From UBA966 sp046350355 (GTDB lineage Bacteria > Planctomycetota > Phycisphaerae > Phycisphaerales > SM1A02), in contig JAXMAN010000001.1 in assembly GCA_046350355.1 (NCBI GenBank), forward strand, positions 124,001-188,000: a DNA stretch of 64,000 bases. The letters run 5' to 3'. Shown piece by piece: positions 24,176 to 32,506 of the stretch (the stretch's first letter is position 1; the number at the start of each line of letters is the position of its first letter). Below the pieces are notes generated by a model. It saw only the letters and a program-made list of their open reading frames with translations. It was not told where the DNA came from and did not search any database. Made by a program: the position numbers and the translations under genes.

Positions 24176-27074
24176 CGATCCGTGCGGATGCGGATGCGGG
24201 ACCTGGAGCGGAGAGACAACCCCTGCCCGGCCGTGGTATCGGGTGCTTGATCCCAGGTGCGGGATGTTTCCGCTGGCCTGCGACACCGCGATCAAGGACT
24301 GGAAGCAGAAAACAGGATCCCCCCGACGAATCTGGACCGCGACGGGGAGTCCGGACGATCGTCAGCCTCCAGGCGCGGGATTCAAGTTCGTGTGCTACGT
24401 CAATGGCGTGAGGACTGACTCGGCGCTCGAGTACCTCGACTGCTCGCCGGAGAACACGCCCCTCCCCTGTCCCTCGGTGGGAGCGAACTCCGAAGTCCTC
24501 GGCGGACCCGCAACCACCGGACTTGTGGAGACCGTGGTGGAGTTCGAACAACCGATGGCCGCCGTCTGGGTGGAACTCGCTCCCGGCGGCGGCTGCAGCG
24601 GACCGTGCGGCGTGCGCTTCCAGCGGGCGGATGGCGCCGGATGGACGACCGTGGCATCGCTCCGCCAGCAGAGCAGCTGCGGCGGAGTGTTGGTGGACGT
24701 CGACGCGATGCTGACGGCGAGTCCGCCGCTGGACTCGTTGCAGGCCCGCGAGCGCGGGATCCGCCGGGTGGTCTTCCAGTGGCTTGGCGGCACGCCAGGA
24801 TGCATGCCGCGGATGCACGAGATCCACTACCGGCTGATGGACACCGCCCTGGACCTGCGGGCCGCTTCGAGGCCGTACCGACTCGACGTGGTGGGGAATC
24901 TCGCGGAGATAAGCGCGAATGAGCCGGACGCGGGCTCCGTCGCGCTCGCCGCCGCATGGCCCTCGACCAACTACCGCATGCGCATGAACGGCGCCGGGAT
25001 CGTCTGCGGCACCACGCAGGTGCCGGGACCGCTTCCGGGATCGCAGGCGCACCTGCGCGCGACGGTGTGGACCCCCGACCCCGATCCCGACGCGCCCACC
25101 GGCTGGTCCGCGCACGACCTGGAGCCCCAGTCGCCCTCCCCGAGCTACGACCTCCTCGCCTGCGCCCTCACGGAGCCCTTCGAGGCCACGCTGGCCCCGC
25201 AGGGAACGCCCGTCGCGGGGCGCTGGGTGGTCGTCGGCGGCGGGCGAGCGTTCCGCTGCACCGGGCAGGGTTCGAACGATCCGGCGAGCTGCGACAACGT
25301 GCACGCCCGCGCGTGGCTCGTGCGGATCGACGCCGCCGGCACCTTCGTGGCGAGCTTCCCGATCGCGATCGTCGGACCCACCGGGGGCCACTGCGACTCG
25401 ATGCTCGTGGACGAGAGCACGATCGAGGACCTGCGGGTCATTCCGGGCCCCGGCAACTCGGTCACGGTCCTGGGGACCGGTCTCGTGGGGATGTGGTGCG
25501 GGATGCCCAATGGAAACGACAATCCGACGAATCAGAGCGCGGTCTTCGACATCCGCGGCCTCTCGAAGCCGGCCGCCGGCGTGTTCGTGATCGATCCCGG
25601 CTCGCTCAACGGCTACACGCGCGTGCTCGACCGGCAGGCCGGCGGGCAGGATGAGTTCTGCAGGAACGAGGTCCCGCCGAATCCGCATCCGAACGACACT
25701 AACCCCCGCTGGGCGCAGATCTCGCGGGCGCACGCGTGGGTGCGCGGCGCGGCGCCGTCAGCGGCGCAGCCCGCCTACAGCGCGCTGGGGGAGATGACGA
25801 GCGTCAACGGAGACTGCGATCCAGTCGTGACGGTCTGGTGCAGCTGGCAATGGAGCGCCCGCCAGTGGGGGTTCACGGAGCTCCCCGGCCCGTACATCGC
25901 GAACTCCCCGCCCGAGCCCTGGATCACGAACTCGGAGTGGCGCCGGACGCCCGCCGCGTACGGCATCGGACCCGTCGGGGGACAGAACGTCGTGCGCGGA
26001 TTCGCGCTCATGGACGGCGTCCGCAGCGCGGTCCCCATGGCGGACGGCACCCGTCAGGTCGTGAGCGCCGCGGGCTGGCTCGTCGACGGCTGCACGGACG
26101 AGACGCTGTGTCCCTGCAACCCCCACGCGATGCTGGCGGAGTTCATCGACGGCCCCGGACCATGCTGGCCCGCGAACAGGACGACGGAAGGGGAACGGCA
26201 ACTGCTGCAGACCGACGGCACCTGCGTGCGCGAGCTGGACCTGCACGCCGCGCTGTGGACCGCGGGGACGCTTGGGGGGTCGCCGGAGTTCGAGTCGTCG
26301 ATGGCGAGCGCGGTCGCGGAGATTGGAACGGCGGCGACGGAGTTCAGGCGGATGGTGACTGGGGTGCGATTCAACAAGCTTGAGGATCGTCCGAATGCCA
26401 TTGACCAACGCGCGGTGCTTTGGTGCGGCAGAGCGACCGCCCAGGCTCTGGGCTCCGGGCTGATCCCCGAGAGCCTCTGGTGCGGGCGAGACATTGGAGA
26501 CATCATCGTGCGCGTCCGCTGGCTCGGCGCAAACGCGAGCACTGATGTAATCGATGCACGCTGGTCCGAACTCTATCAGCCAAGGGCGACGAATCAGGAT
26601 CCCTTCGCCCCAGCCGTCCTCTCCGCACACGGGGTAGACCCGATGGGAAAGTGCCTCGTGATCGCGAAGCTCGCCTCGAACCAGCCGTATGTAGCAGCCC
26701 GAATCAGTGCCGTGGCGGACCTTAGCGGGGACGACACGGTCAACGGTGCGGACCTCGGGATTCTGCTTGGCGCCTGGGGATCGGACGGCCCCTCCGACAT
26801 CACCGGCGACGGCGTGGTGAACGGCGCCGATCTGGGCGCCTTGCTCGGATCATGGACGTCCGGAGGCCCTATCCCAATCGACCTGCGTTGTAGCAACGCC
26901 GAGCAGTCCTCGCGCAGCATCGCACTTGTCCAGAGAGCGGTGGTGCTGATGGGATTTGAGAGCTTCGGGGCACTCGGCGACACCCTCTCGGTCCTTCCGC
27001 CGCAAACCGCCCTATTTCTGGGCGAAGCCATTACGCAAATCGCACAACAGCTTCCCGAGAATGGAGATGAGTAA
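24159..27074 (+). CDS. Large Cys-rich secreted protein with C-terminal dockerin-like domain (phase-variable; OFF here)
   Basis: 971 codons from ATG 24159, but the same frame is open back to 23988. Codons at 24099-24158 encode a signal-peptide core, LLAIACVLGLTGW, followed by CGRVAGA, and no ATG/GTG/TTG precedes it in this frame. The body has many Cys and Trp residues and no recognised enzyme motif. Near the end two dockerin-like loops occur (SGDDTVNGADLGILLGAWG and TGDGVVNGADLGALLG, about 26720-26855), then a 60-residue tail with LMGFESFG. The type fits planctomycete GC-type dockerin surface proteins. The stop overlaps the next gene's start region by 8 bp. Confidence 0.8.
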   Translation: MPQECDDPCGCGCGTWSGETTPARPWYRVLDPRCGMFPLACDTAIKDWKQKTGSPRRIWTATGSPDDRQPPGAGFKFVCYVNGVRTDSALEYLDCSPENTPLPCPSVGANSEVLGGPATTGLVETVVEFEQPMAAVWVELAPGGGCSGPCGVRFQRADGAGWTTVASLRQQSSCGGVLVDVDAMLTASPPLDSLQARERGIRRVVFQWLGGTPGCMPRMHEIHYRLMDTALDLRAASRPYRLDVVGNLAEISANEPDAGSVALAAAWPSTNYRMRMNGAGIVCGTTQVPGPLPGSQAHLRATVWTPDPDPDAPTGWSAHDLEPQSPSPSYDLLACALTEPFEATLAPQGTPVAGRWVVVGGGRAFRCTGQGSNDPASCDNVHARAWLVRIDAAGTFVASFPIAIVGPTGGHCDSMLVDESTIEDLRVIPGPGNSVTVLGTGLVGMWCGMPNGNDNPTNQSAVFDIRGLSKPAAGVFVIDPGSLNGYTRVLDRQAGGQDEFCRNEVPPNPHPNDTNPRWAQISRAHAWVRGAAPSAAQPAYSALGEMTSVNGDCDPVVTVWCSWQWSARQWGFTELPGPYIANSPPEPWITNSEWRRTPAAYGIGPVGGQNVVRGFALMDGVRSAVPMADGTRQVVSAAGWLVDGCTDETLCPCNPHAMLAEFIDGPGPCWPANRTTEGERQLLQTDGTCVRELDLHAALWTAGTLGGSPEFESSMASAVAEIGTAATEFRRMVTGVRFNKLEDRPNAIDQRAVLWCGRATAQALGSGLIPESLWCGRDIGDIIVRVRWLGANASTDVIDARWSELYQPRATNQDPFAPAVLSAHGVDPMGKCLVIAKLASNQPYVAARISAVADLSGDDTVNGADLGILLGAWGSDGPSDITGDGVVNGADLGALLGSWTSGGPIPIDLRCSNAEQSSRSIALVQRAVVLMGFESFGALGDTLSVLPPQTALFLGEAITQIAQQLPENGDE

Positions 27075-27657
27075 GGTGAAGCACCTCATCCGAACTTCGG
27101 CAATCGCACTTGTTGCAGCGCACGCCATCGCCGGCGAGGCGTCCGCATCGTTTGAGACCTACTCGATCCGAAGCCAGTGGCGAGCGGCGGTTGGACCGAC
27201 GACCTATCGCGATGCGGTGGGATCGGGAGTCGTCCCGGGGCAGCAGGTCAATCCCGAGATCTGGGCGGACGTCGGCGTGCACCTCGTGTCCAGCGGAACG
27301 CTCGTCGGCGTGACGAGTTCGATCGGGCCCGCAATCAAGTCGCCCCTCGGCTCGTCATTCTGGATCGAGTTCGACCAGCCGATCACAGCGCTGTTTTGGC
27401 AGGTGCAGACGGCGTTTGGGTTCGTCCGGTTCTACAACGGCAATGAAATCATCGGGTTTGTCGCCGACAGCGGGGGCGCAGGCTTCGGCCTCGGGGCAGT
27501 TTCCACGATCCCGTTCAACCGCATCCAGCTCTCCAACGGCCAGCTTGCGTCCTACGTTTGGAGCCTCGAATGGGGCGCCCCGGTCCCCGCGCCGGGCGTG
27601 GGCGCGGTGCTCGCGGCGGGCGCGCTCGCGCGCGGCGGGCGCCGGCGTCGGGACTGA
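27067..27657 (+). CDS. Exported protein with PEP-CTERM-like tail, paralogue A
   Basis: About 196 residues. Signal peptide (IRTSAIALVAAHAIAGEASA), then a beta-rich domain starting SFETYSIRSQWRAAVGPTTYR, with FWIEFDQPITALFW and VSTIPFNRIQLSNGQ. The tail is VPAPGVGAVLAAGALARGG then RRRRD, a sorting-signal pattern (Pro motif, hydrophobic stretch, Arg cluster). The fold resembles PEP-CTERM exported domains; function unknown. ATG 27061 is an alternative start. Directly followed by paralogue B. Confidence 0.8.
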   Translation: MSKVKHLIRTSAIALVAAHAIAGEASASFETYSIRSQWRAAVGPTTYRDAVGSGVVPGQQVNPEIWADVGVHLVSSGTLVGVTSSIGPAIKSPLGSSFWIEFDQPITALFWQVQTAFGFVRFYNGNEIIGFVADSGGAGFGLGAVSTIPFNRIQLSNGQLASYVWSLEWGAPVPAPGVGAVLAAGALARGGRRRRD

Positions 27658-27658
27658 C

Positions 27659-28222
27659 ATGAAGCACTCCGCTCCCATCCTCGCCGCCATGACGGCGCTC
27701 ACGGCGGTCCAGACCGCCGATGCCTCCTTCGTCACCTACGCCCTGCGCAACCAGTGGCGCGCCGCGGTGGGGCCGACGACCTACCGGAGCGCGGTGGGTT
27801 CGGGGGTGCAGGAGGGGCAGACGGTTTCGCCCGAACTGTGGGCGGACGTCGGGGTGCATCTGGCCTGCAGCGGGGTCCTTGTCGGCGCGGCGGGGAGCAC
27901 CTCGGGCCCGTGCATCAAGAGTCCCGTCAACACCACCTTCTGGGTGAACTTCGACCAGCCGATCACGGCGCTGTACTGGGATGCGGCGACGACGTTTGCA
28001 GGCGTGCGCTTCTTCAGCGACAACACCTACCTCGGCATCATCGCCGACGGCCAGCTCGGAGCTGTGTCCACCATCCCCTTCAACCGGATTCAGATCTCGA
28101 ATGGCCAAGGGGCTGGCTACATCTGGAACCTCGAATGGGGCGCCCCCGTCCCCGCGCCGGGCGTGGGCGCGGTGCTCGCGGCGGGCGCGCTCACGCGCGG
28201 CGCGCGCCGGCGGCGGCGCTGA
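27659..28222 (+). CDS. Exported protein with PEP-CTERM-like tail, paralogue B
   Basis: 187 residues, one base after the paralogue A stop, so co-transcribed. It shares most of its sequence with A (FVTYALRNQWRAAVGPTTYR, FDQPITALYW, AVSTIPFNRIQISNGQ). The last 80 bp, encoding VPAPGVGAVLAAGALTRGA plus the Arg run, differ from A by only a few bases although the middles have diverged. Recent duplication or gene conversion of the sorting signal is likely. Function unknown. Confidence 0.8.
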   Translation: MKHSAPILAAMTALTAVQTADASFVTYALRNQWRAAVGPTTYRSAVGSGVQEGQTVSPELWADVGVHLACSGVLVGAAGSTSGPCIKSPVNTTFWVNFDQPITALYWDAATTFAGVRFFSDNTYLGIIADGQLGAVSTIPFNRIQISNGQGAGYIWNLEWGAPVPAPGVGAVLAAGALTRGARRRRR

Positions 28223-28234
28223 GCGCGGCCCGGC

Positions 28235-28774
28235 TCAGCGCGGGCTGAGCGCCCACACGACGGCGTAGGCGGCGGCCGCGAGCGCGGCGACGGCGCCGGT
28301 GGCGACCGAGGCCGCGGCGAAGGCGTCCAGGCTGCGCATGCGGAACGCGGCGCGCGCCAGGAAGCCCGCGGCGACGACGAAGGCGATGCCGTCGAAGATG
28401 AGCTTGGCCGTCGGGTGGGCGATCGGCACCAGGTGCACCAGGTTGGCCACCGCGACGCACGCGAAGGCGCGGCAGGCGATGTCCACCGGCGCCCCCGCGG
28501 GCCGGCCGCGCACCAAGGCGACCGCGCCGACGGCCAGCGAGCCCGCGACGGTGCAGAGCGCGGCCCAGACCACGGTGGCGGCGGTGAGCGAGAGGCGCGG
28601 AAGCAGCCCCACCGAGCCAGCGCTGGCGACCTCCTTGGGGAAGAGCGCGCCCAGCCCGGCGAGCGCGCCCGCGAGCGCGATGGCCAGCGCCGCGAGCCCG
28701 ACCCCCGACCAGAAGCGCACATCCCCCTCGGGGCAGAGCGGCTGGTCCGGTCGTGGCGCCTGCGCGTCGGACAT
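28235..28774 (-). CDS. Small multi-pass membrane protein, unknown function
   Basis: 179 residues with about five membrane helices (for example FWSGVGLAALAIALAGALAGLG and LSLTAATVVWAALCTVAGSLA). The N-terminus is Pro-rich and cytoplasmic or periplasmic. No family was recognised. A TACGAT box lies 9 nt before its start and faces the divergent box of the next gene, a shared 45-bp promoter region. Confidence 0.65.
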   Translation of the reverse strand: MSDAQAPRPDQPLCPEGDVRFWSGVGLAALAIALAGALAGLGALFPKEVASAGSVGLLPRLSLTAATVVWAALCTVAGSLAVGAVALVRGRPAGAPVDIACRAFACVAVANLVHLVPIAHPTAKLIFDGIAFVVAAGFLARAAFRMRSLDAFAAASVATGAVAALAAAAYAVVWALSPR

Positions 28775-28783
28775 CGGCGGGGC

Positions 28784-28808
28784 ATCGTAGCGGTCGCCTC
28801 GTTATGCT
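28784..28808. promoter_or_regulatory. Divergent -10-like boxes
   Basis: TACGAT on the minus strand (28789 to 28784) is 9 nt before ATG 28774. TATGCT on the plus strand (28803-28808) is 10 nt before ATG 28819. The arrangement matches that at 6158-6174. Confidence 0.4.
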
Positions 28809-28818
28809 CGGTCCGGCG

Positions 28819-29322
28819 ATGGAGATCCTGCTGCACGACCGCCGAAGGCGTCCGGTGGGGCGGGTCGAGGTCGACCCGTCGGCGCGGCCCGTGCTCGTGA
28901 AGGTGACGGACGCGCAGGGGCAGCCGCAGGACGCCTACCTGGAGTGGGAGCGCGCGCTCGACGACGCGGGGCAGCTTCGCGCGTGCGTCGCGTGCGGATG
29001 CCAGCGCCTCTACCGGCGCAAGACGCTGCCGCGCGTCACGCCCTTCGTGCTGGTGCTGGCGGCCGCGGGCGTCGTCGCGGGGGTGCTTGGCTACTCGAGC
29101 GATCCGGTGGTGCTGGGCGCGCTCGTCGTGCTGCTGGCGATGGATGTCGCGGTGCTCATCGTCGCGCGCACGCGGCTGGTCTGCTACCGGTGCGGGTCGC
29201 AGTACAGCCGGACCAAGATCGCGCGCTACCACCGCGCCTGGGACGCGCGCACCGCCGCGGAGCCGGAGTGCCAGCCGGAGCCCGACGCGCGGGAGGCGCC
29301 CGCGCCGGAGACGCCCGCGTGA
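28819..29322 (+). CDS. Zinc-ribbon-like membrane protein, unknown function
   Basis: 167 residues. A soluble N-terminal part ends in a Cys pair (ACVACGCQRLYRRK), two membrane helices follow (VTPFVLVLAAAGVVAGVLG and VLGALVVLLAMDVAVLIVA), then a second Cys pair, LVCYRCGSQYSR. The four Cys could bind one metal ion on the cytoplasmic face. No named family was recognised. It ends 17 bp before tmk. Confidence 0.65.
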   Translation: MEILLHDRRRRPVGRVEVDPSARPVLVKVTDAQGQPQDAYLEWERALDDAGQLRACVACGCQRLYRRKTLPRVTPFVLVLAAAGVVAGVLGYSSDPVVLGALVVLLAMDVAVLIVARTRLVCYRCGSQYSRTKIARYHRAWDARTAAEPECQPEPDAREAPAPETPA

Positions 29323-29326
29323 CCGC

Positions 29327-29332
29327 TACCAT
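29327..29332 (+). promoter_or_regulatory. -10-like box before tmk
   Basis: TACCAT ends 7 nt before ATG 29340, just after the preceding stop. With normal spacing, transcription would start at or next to the start codon. Confidence 0.4.
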
Positions 29333-29339
29333 CGCGCGC

Positions 29340-30035
29340 ATGACGGACACCCCGCACGCCGACGCCGACGCACGGTGGATGCGCGCCCTCGCGGGCCGCT
29401 TCGTCGTCTTCGACGGGCCCGACGGCAGCGGCAAGAGCACGCAGCTCGGGCGCTTCAGCGCGGCGGTGCGCGCGGCGGGGACCGAGGTCGTGGAAGTGCG
29501 CGAGCCCGGCGGAACCGCCATCGGCGAGAAGATCCGCGAGCTGCTGCTGGATCCGCAGAACGCGGAGATGACGCTGCGCACGGAGATGCTCCTCTACATG
29601 GCCAGCCGCGCGCAGCTCTACGAGCAGCGCATCGCGCCCGCGCTCGCGTCGGGGGCGATGGTGCTGGCGGACCGCTTCGTCAGCAGCACGCTCGCGTACC
29701 AGGGCGCGGCCGGCGGCATGGACGAGGGGGAGATCCTCGCGGTGGGCGAGGTCGCCACGGGCAACCACTGGCCCGATCTCACGGTGGTCTTCGATGTCTC
29801 GACCGAGGTGGCGATGCGCCGCCTCTCGCCGCTGCTGGACCGCATGGAGCAGAAGGGCGCGGAGTTCCACGCCCGGGTGCGCGCGGGGTACCTGGCGCAG
29901 GCGCGGCGCTGGCCGCAGCGGTACCTGGTGGTGGATTCCTCGGTCGGTCCCGACGAGGTGAGCGCCGCGCTGCTGGCCGCGGTGCGCGGCTGGTGCGCGA
30001 ATCCCCAGCGCGTCCACCGCGTGTCCGCACCGTGA
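29340..30035 (+). CDS. tmk: Thymidylate kinase
   Basis: 231 residues. Phosphorylates dTMP to dTDP. P-loop GPDGSGKST, the EPGGTAIGEKIRELLL motif, DRFVSSTLAYQG and a lid with basic residues identify it. The N-terminal 20 residues before the P-loop strand are an extension. The start is supported by the TACCAT box 7 nt upstream. Confidence 0.95.
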   Translation: MTDTPHADADARWMRALAGRFVVFDGPDGSGKSTQLGRFSAAVRAAGTEVVEVREPGGTAIGEKIRELLLDPQNAEMTLRTEMLLYMASRAQLYEQRIAPALASGAMVLADRFVSSTLAYQGAAGGMDEGEILAVGEVATGNHWPDLTVVFDVSTEVAMRRLSPLLDRMEQKGAEFHARVRAGYLAQARRWPQRYLVVDSSVGPDEVSAALLAAVRGWCANPQRVHRVSAP

Positions 30036-30171
30036 ATTGCGGCACGGAGTTTTCGCCAATCCTCTTGCAAAACCGCGGGGGTTGGGCGCAAGTTCCCGTG
30101 GCGTGCGCATACTCGCGCCCTGTGTGGACAGCGAGCGGGGCGCTCATCGACCCTGCGGAAGGTGTGTAGAC

Positions 30172-31428
30172 ATGGATGCAGCGGACGTGCGGCGGAGCCG
30201 CCTGAATCGATTCGTCGATCTGGCGCGCGTCTACCGCGGCTGGAGCCGCCAGCAGCTGGCGGCGCATCTGGGGCGCGACCTCAGCAAGATGGTGCCGGAG
30301 AGCGGGAATCCCAAGCTCGACCTCGTGGTCGCGCTGGCCGACGCGCTGGACTGGTCGGTGGGCGATGTCGCGGAGTGCGTGTGGGTCGATCCCGCGCGCG
30401 AGACTCCCGCGGCGCGCGGGGCGCAGCTCGCGGCGGAGTTCGCCGCGCAGGACGAGGCCGCGCTGCAGGCGCACCGCGCGGGCGACTGGCACGCGCTGGT
30501 GGCGGCGGGGCGGCAGATGCTCGCGAAGGCGCGCAGCGGGCCGGAGCGGGCGCGCGCGCTCAACCGGATGTCCGGCGGGTACGACGGCCTGGGCCGGTAT
30601 GTGCGCTCGCTGGAGTGCCTGCGCGAGGCGCTCGCCGAGTCGCCGCTGCCGGATCCGCTGCAGCTCATGCTGCATGTGAACCTGGCGAACGCGCACTACT
30701 CGCTCTGGCATGTCGTCGAGGCGCGCGCCACGGCGCGCGACATCGTCGAGCGCTTCGAGCGGCAGGCGCCGCAGGGGCGGCTCGAGCGCGTGGCGCAGGC
30801 CTTCGCGGTGCAGCTTCGTGGGCAGTGCTCGCGGCGCATGGTCGAGCGCGATCCCGAGCGCGCGCAGGAGCACGCGCGCGCCGCGAAGGCGGACCTGCAG
30901 CGCGCGGGGCTCCTCTTCTGCGGGCTCGCGCGCGAGTTCGGCGACGACAGCTACGGCGGCGTCGCCAACACCTGCCGCGGCGCGCTGATCGAGGTGGAGT
31001 GCGCGCTGGGCGAGCGCCCCGCGGACGAGGCGATCGCGGTGATCACCGAGGCGCTGGGCAATGTCGAGGACCCGCAGCTCGCGCCCCCGGGCGACTGGCT
31101 CGAGAGCTACGGGTGGTGGTGCATCTACGGCTGCAACATCGCGCAGCGGCACCTGAAGGATCCGGAGTTCCACCGCGCGATGGCGGTCTTCACGAACAAG
31201 GCGGTCGAGATCGCGGAGCGGCTGGGCAACTGGTCGCTGCGCGAGCGCGCCTTCTCGCTGGAGCACCTGCGCCGCCGACGGCTCGCGCGCACCGCGGGCT
31301 TCGAGGCGGAGTGGGTGCTCGACGAGGAGGATGTCCGCACCATCGCCGGCACCATGGGCCGCTTCCCGTCCTTCCGCGACACGGGATGGCAGATCCTCTC
31401 CGTCGCGCGCGTCGTCGAGCAAGGCTGA
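30172..31428 (+). CDS. XRE-type HTH regulator with TPR-like helical domain
   Basis: 418 residues. Residues about 8-65 form a Cro/C1-type helix-turn-helix (LARVYRGWSRQQLAAHLGRD, then LDLVVALADALDWSVGDVAECV). The remaining 340 residues are all-helical with TPR-like pairs such as RALNRMSGGYDGLGRYVRSLECLREAL. The layout resembles RRNPP-type regulators, which bind short peptides through TPRs. A GGAAGG site is 9-10 nt before ATG 30172. The next gene, 12 bp on, encodes a small exported protein, so the pair is probably one operon. Confidence 0.85.
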   Translation: MDAADVRRSRLNRFVDLARVYRGWSRQQLAAHLGRDLSKMVPESGNPKLDLVVALADALDWSVGDVAECVWVDPARETPAARGAQLAAEFAAQDEAALQAHRAGDWHALVAAGRQMLAKARSGPERARALNRMSGGYDGLGRYVRSLECLREALAESPLPDPLQLMLHVNLANAHYSLWHVVEARATARDIVERFERQAPQGRLERVAQAFAVQLRGQCSRRMVERDPERAQEHARAAKADLQRAGLLFCGLAREFGDDSYGGVANTCRGALIEVECALGERPADEAIAVITEALGNVEDPQLAPPGDWLESYGWWCIYGCNIAQRHLKDPEFHRAMAVFTNKAVEIAERLGNWSLRERAFSLEHLRRRRLARTAGFEAEWVLDEEDVRTIAGTMGRFPSFRDTGWQILSVARVVEQG

Positions 31429-31440
31429 AAGGAGCCCACC

Positions 31441-31869
31441 ATGAAGCATGCACGGAATCGTCCCGGCCGCGGTCGCGGCGCGGGAGTGGGTGGGCGCGGG
31501 GATGGAGGCGGCGTGTGCGCGCGGGGCGTGGGCGCGCGCGGCGCAGGTGCGCGGGGCGCGACGCTCGCGCGCCCGTTGGTGCTCGCCGCGGCGGCGGTCG
31601 CGGGGCTGCTCTGCGCGGGGCCGCCGCCGGCGCTCGCGGGCGACGCGCCGCGCTCGGAGGACTCCCCCGCCATCGCCGGCGCACGCCGGCGCTGGTGGCT
31701 GGACCTCTACGCGCACTCGATGCAGGAGCAGGCGTTCATCGCGTGGATGGACGCGTGGTTCGGCGCGCCGACCTGGCGCCATTCGATGCAGGAGCGCGAG
31801 GTGAACGCGCTCTTCGCCTGGTGGAGCGCGATGTTCTGGCGCGAGCCTCCCGCGCAGGCGCTGGACTGA
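31441..31869 (+). CDS. Small exported protein with two 22-residue repeats
   Basis: 142 residues. Strong ribosome site AAAGGAG with 7 nt spacing. A Gly/Arg-rich N-terminus leads into a secretion core (LARPLVLAAAAVAGLLCAG) ending near ALAGDAP. The C-terminal part has two tandem repeats of 22 residues, each starting HSMQE: HSMQEQAFIAWMDAWFG... and HSMQEREVNALFAWWSAMFW. Trp and Met content is high. No family was recognised. Its position behind an XRE-TPR regulator suggests a signalling precursor or a regulated surface peptide, but this is inference. Confidence 0.7.
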   Translation: MKHARNRPGRGRGAGVGGRGDGGGVCARGVGARGAGARGATLARPLVLAAAAVAGLLCAGPPPALAGDAPRSEDSPAIAGARRRWWLDLYAHSMQEQAFIAWMDAWFGAPTWRHSMQEREVNALFAWWSAMFWREPPAQALD

Positions 31870-31879
31870 GCGCGGCGGG

Positions 31880-32506
31880 TCAGCGTCTCGAAGTAAAGAT
31901 CCTCCGTCGCCGCCGACCCGCGATCGGCACCAGTCCGATCAGGCACGCAGCCGCGCCCGGCGCTGGGACGGTGGTGAAGTAGACATTGTCCAGCGTGAGC
32001 GGGTAAGGGTCACCCCATGGCGGCGGGTTGAGGGCATTCTTGAACACGACCCGATCGAACGAGACATCGCTCATGAAGCCCGCGAACTTGTTCGAGCCCC
32101 CCTGCTCGTAATGCACCCACGAGTAGACGAGCTGGTCCCCCAAGTAGAACTGCGCCTTCACCACAGCGGGGTAGTAGACAGCCAGTCCGCGCATCGGCGT
32201 GTCGAATCGCATGTCAATTGAAAGCAATCCCTTCAGCCCCCACCCATCCTGCGGAAGGAGGGTGGGGTCCGGACCGAAGATCAGATTGCCCACCGGATCG
32301 GCGAAGTGGATGCCCAGCGAGGAGTACTGCTCGTTGATGAACGTCCCTTCGGAGAACTCGGAAAACGAGATTGAGGTGTACGCCCCGGCGCTCCCGAACC
32401 ACTCGCCCGCATTTGCCGCGCCAGTCACGACGGAGAACCCCCCCAATGCCGGCGCCGCAAGGCATGAGGTGACCACCACGGATGCCCACCGGAACACTCG
32501 ATTCAT
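31880..32506 (-). CDS. Exported protein with PEP-CTERM-like tail, paralogue C
   Basis: 208 residues. Signal peptide VFRWASVVVTSCLAAPALGG, then a beta-rich domain: FSVVTGAANAGEWFG, YTSISFSEFSEGTFINEQYSSLGIHFADP, SFDRVVFKN. The tail is VPAPGAAACLIGLVPIAG followed by RRRRR and seven residues. GGAG lies 7 nt before ATG 32506. The start overlaps the stop of its paralogue (ATGA). The family resembles DUF4465/PEP-CTERM surface proteins in outline only; function unknown. Confidence 0.8.
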   Translation of the reverse strand: MNRVFRWASVVVTSCLAAPALGGFSVVTGAANAGEWFGSAGAYTSISFSEFSEGTFINEQYSSLGIHFADPVGNLIFGPDPTLLPQDGWGLKGLLSIDMRFDTPMRGLAVYYPAVVKAQFYLGDQLVYSWVHYEQGGSNKFAGFMSDVSFDRVVFKNALNPPPWGDPYPLTLDNVYFTTVPAPGAAACLIGLVPIAGRRRRRIFTSRR

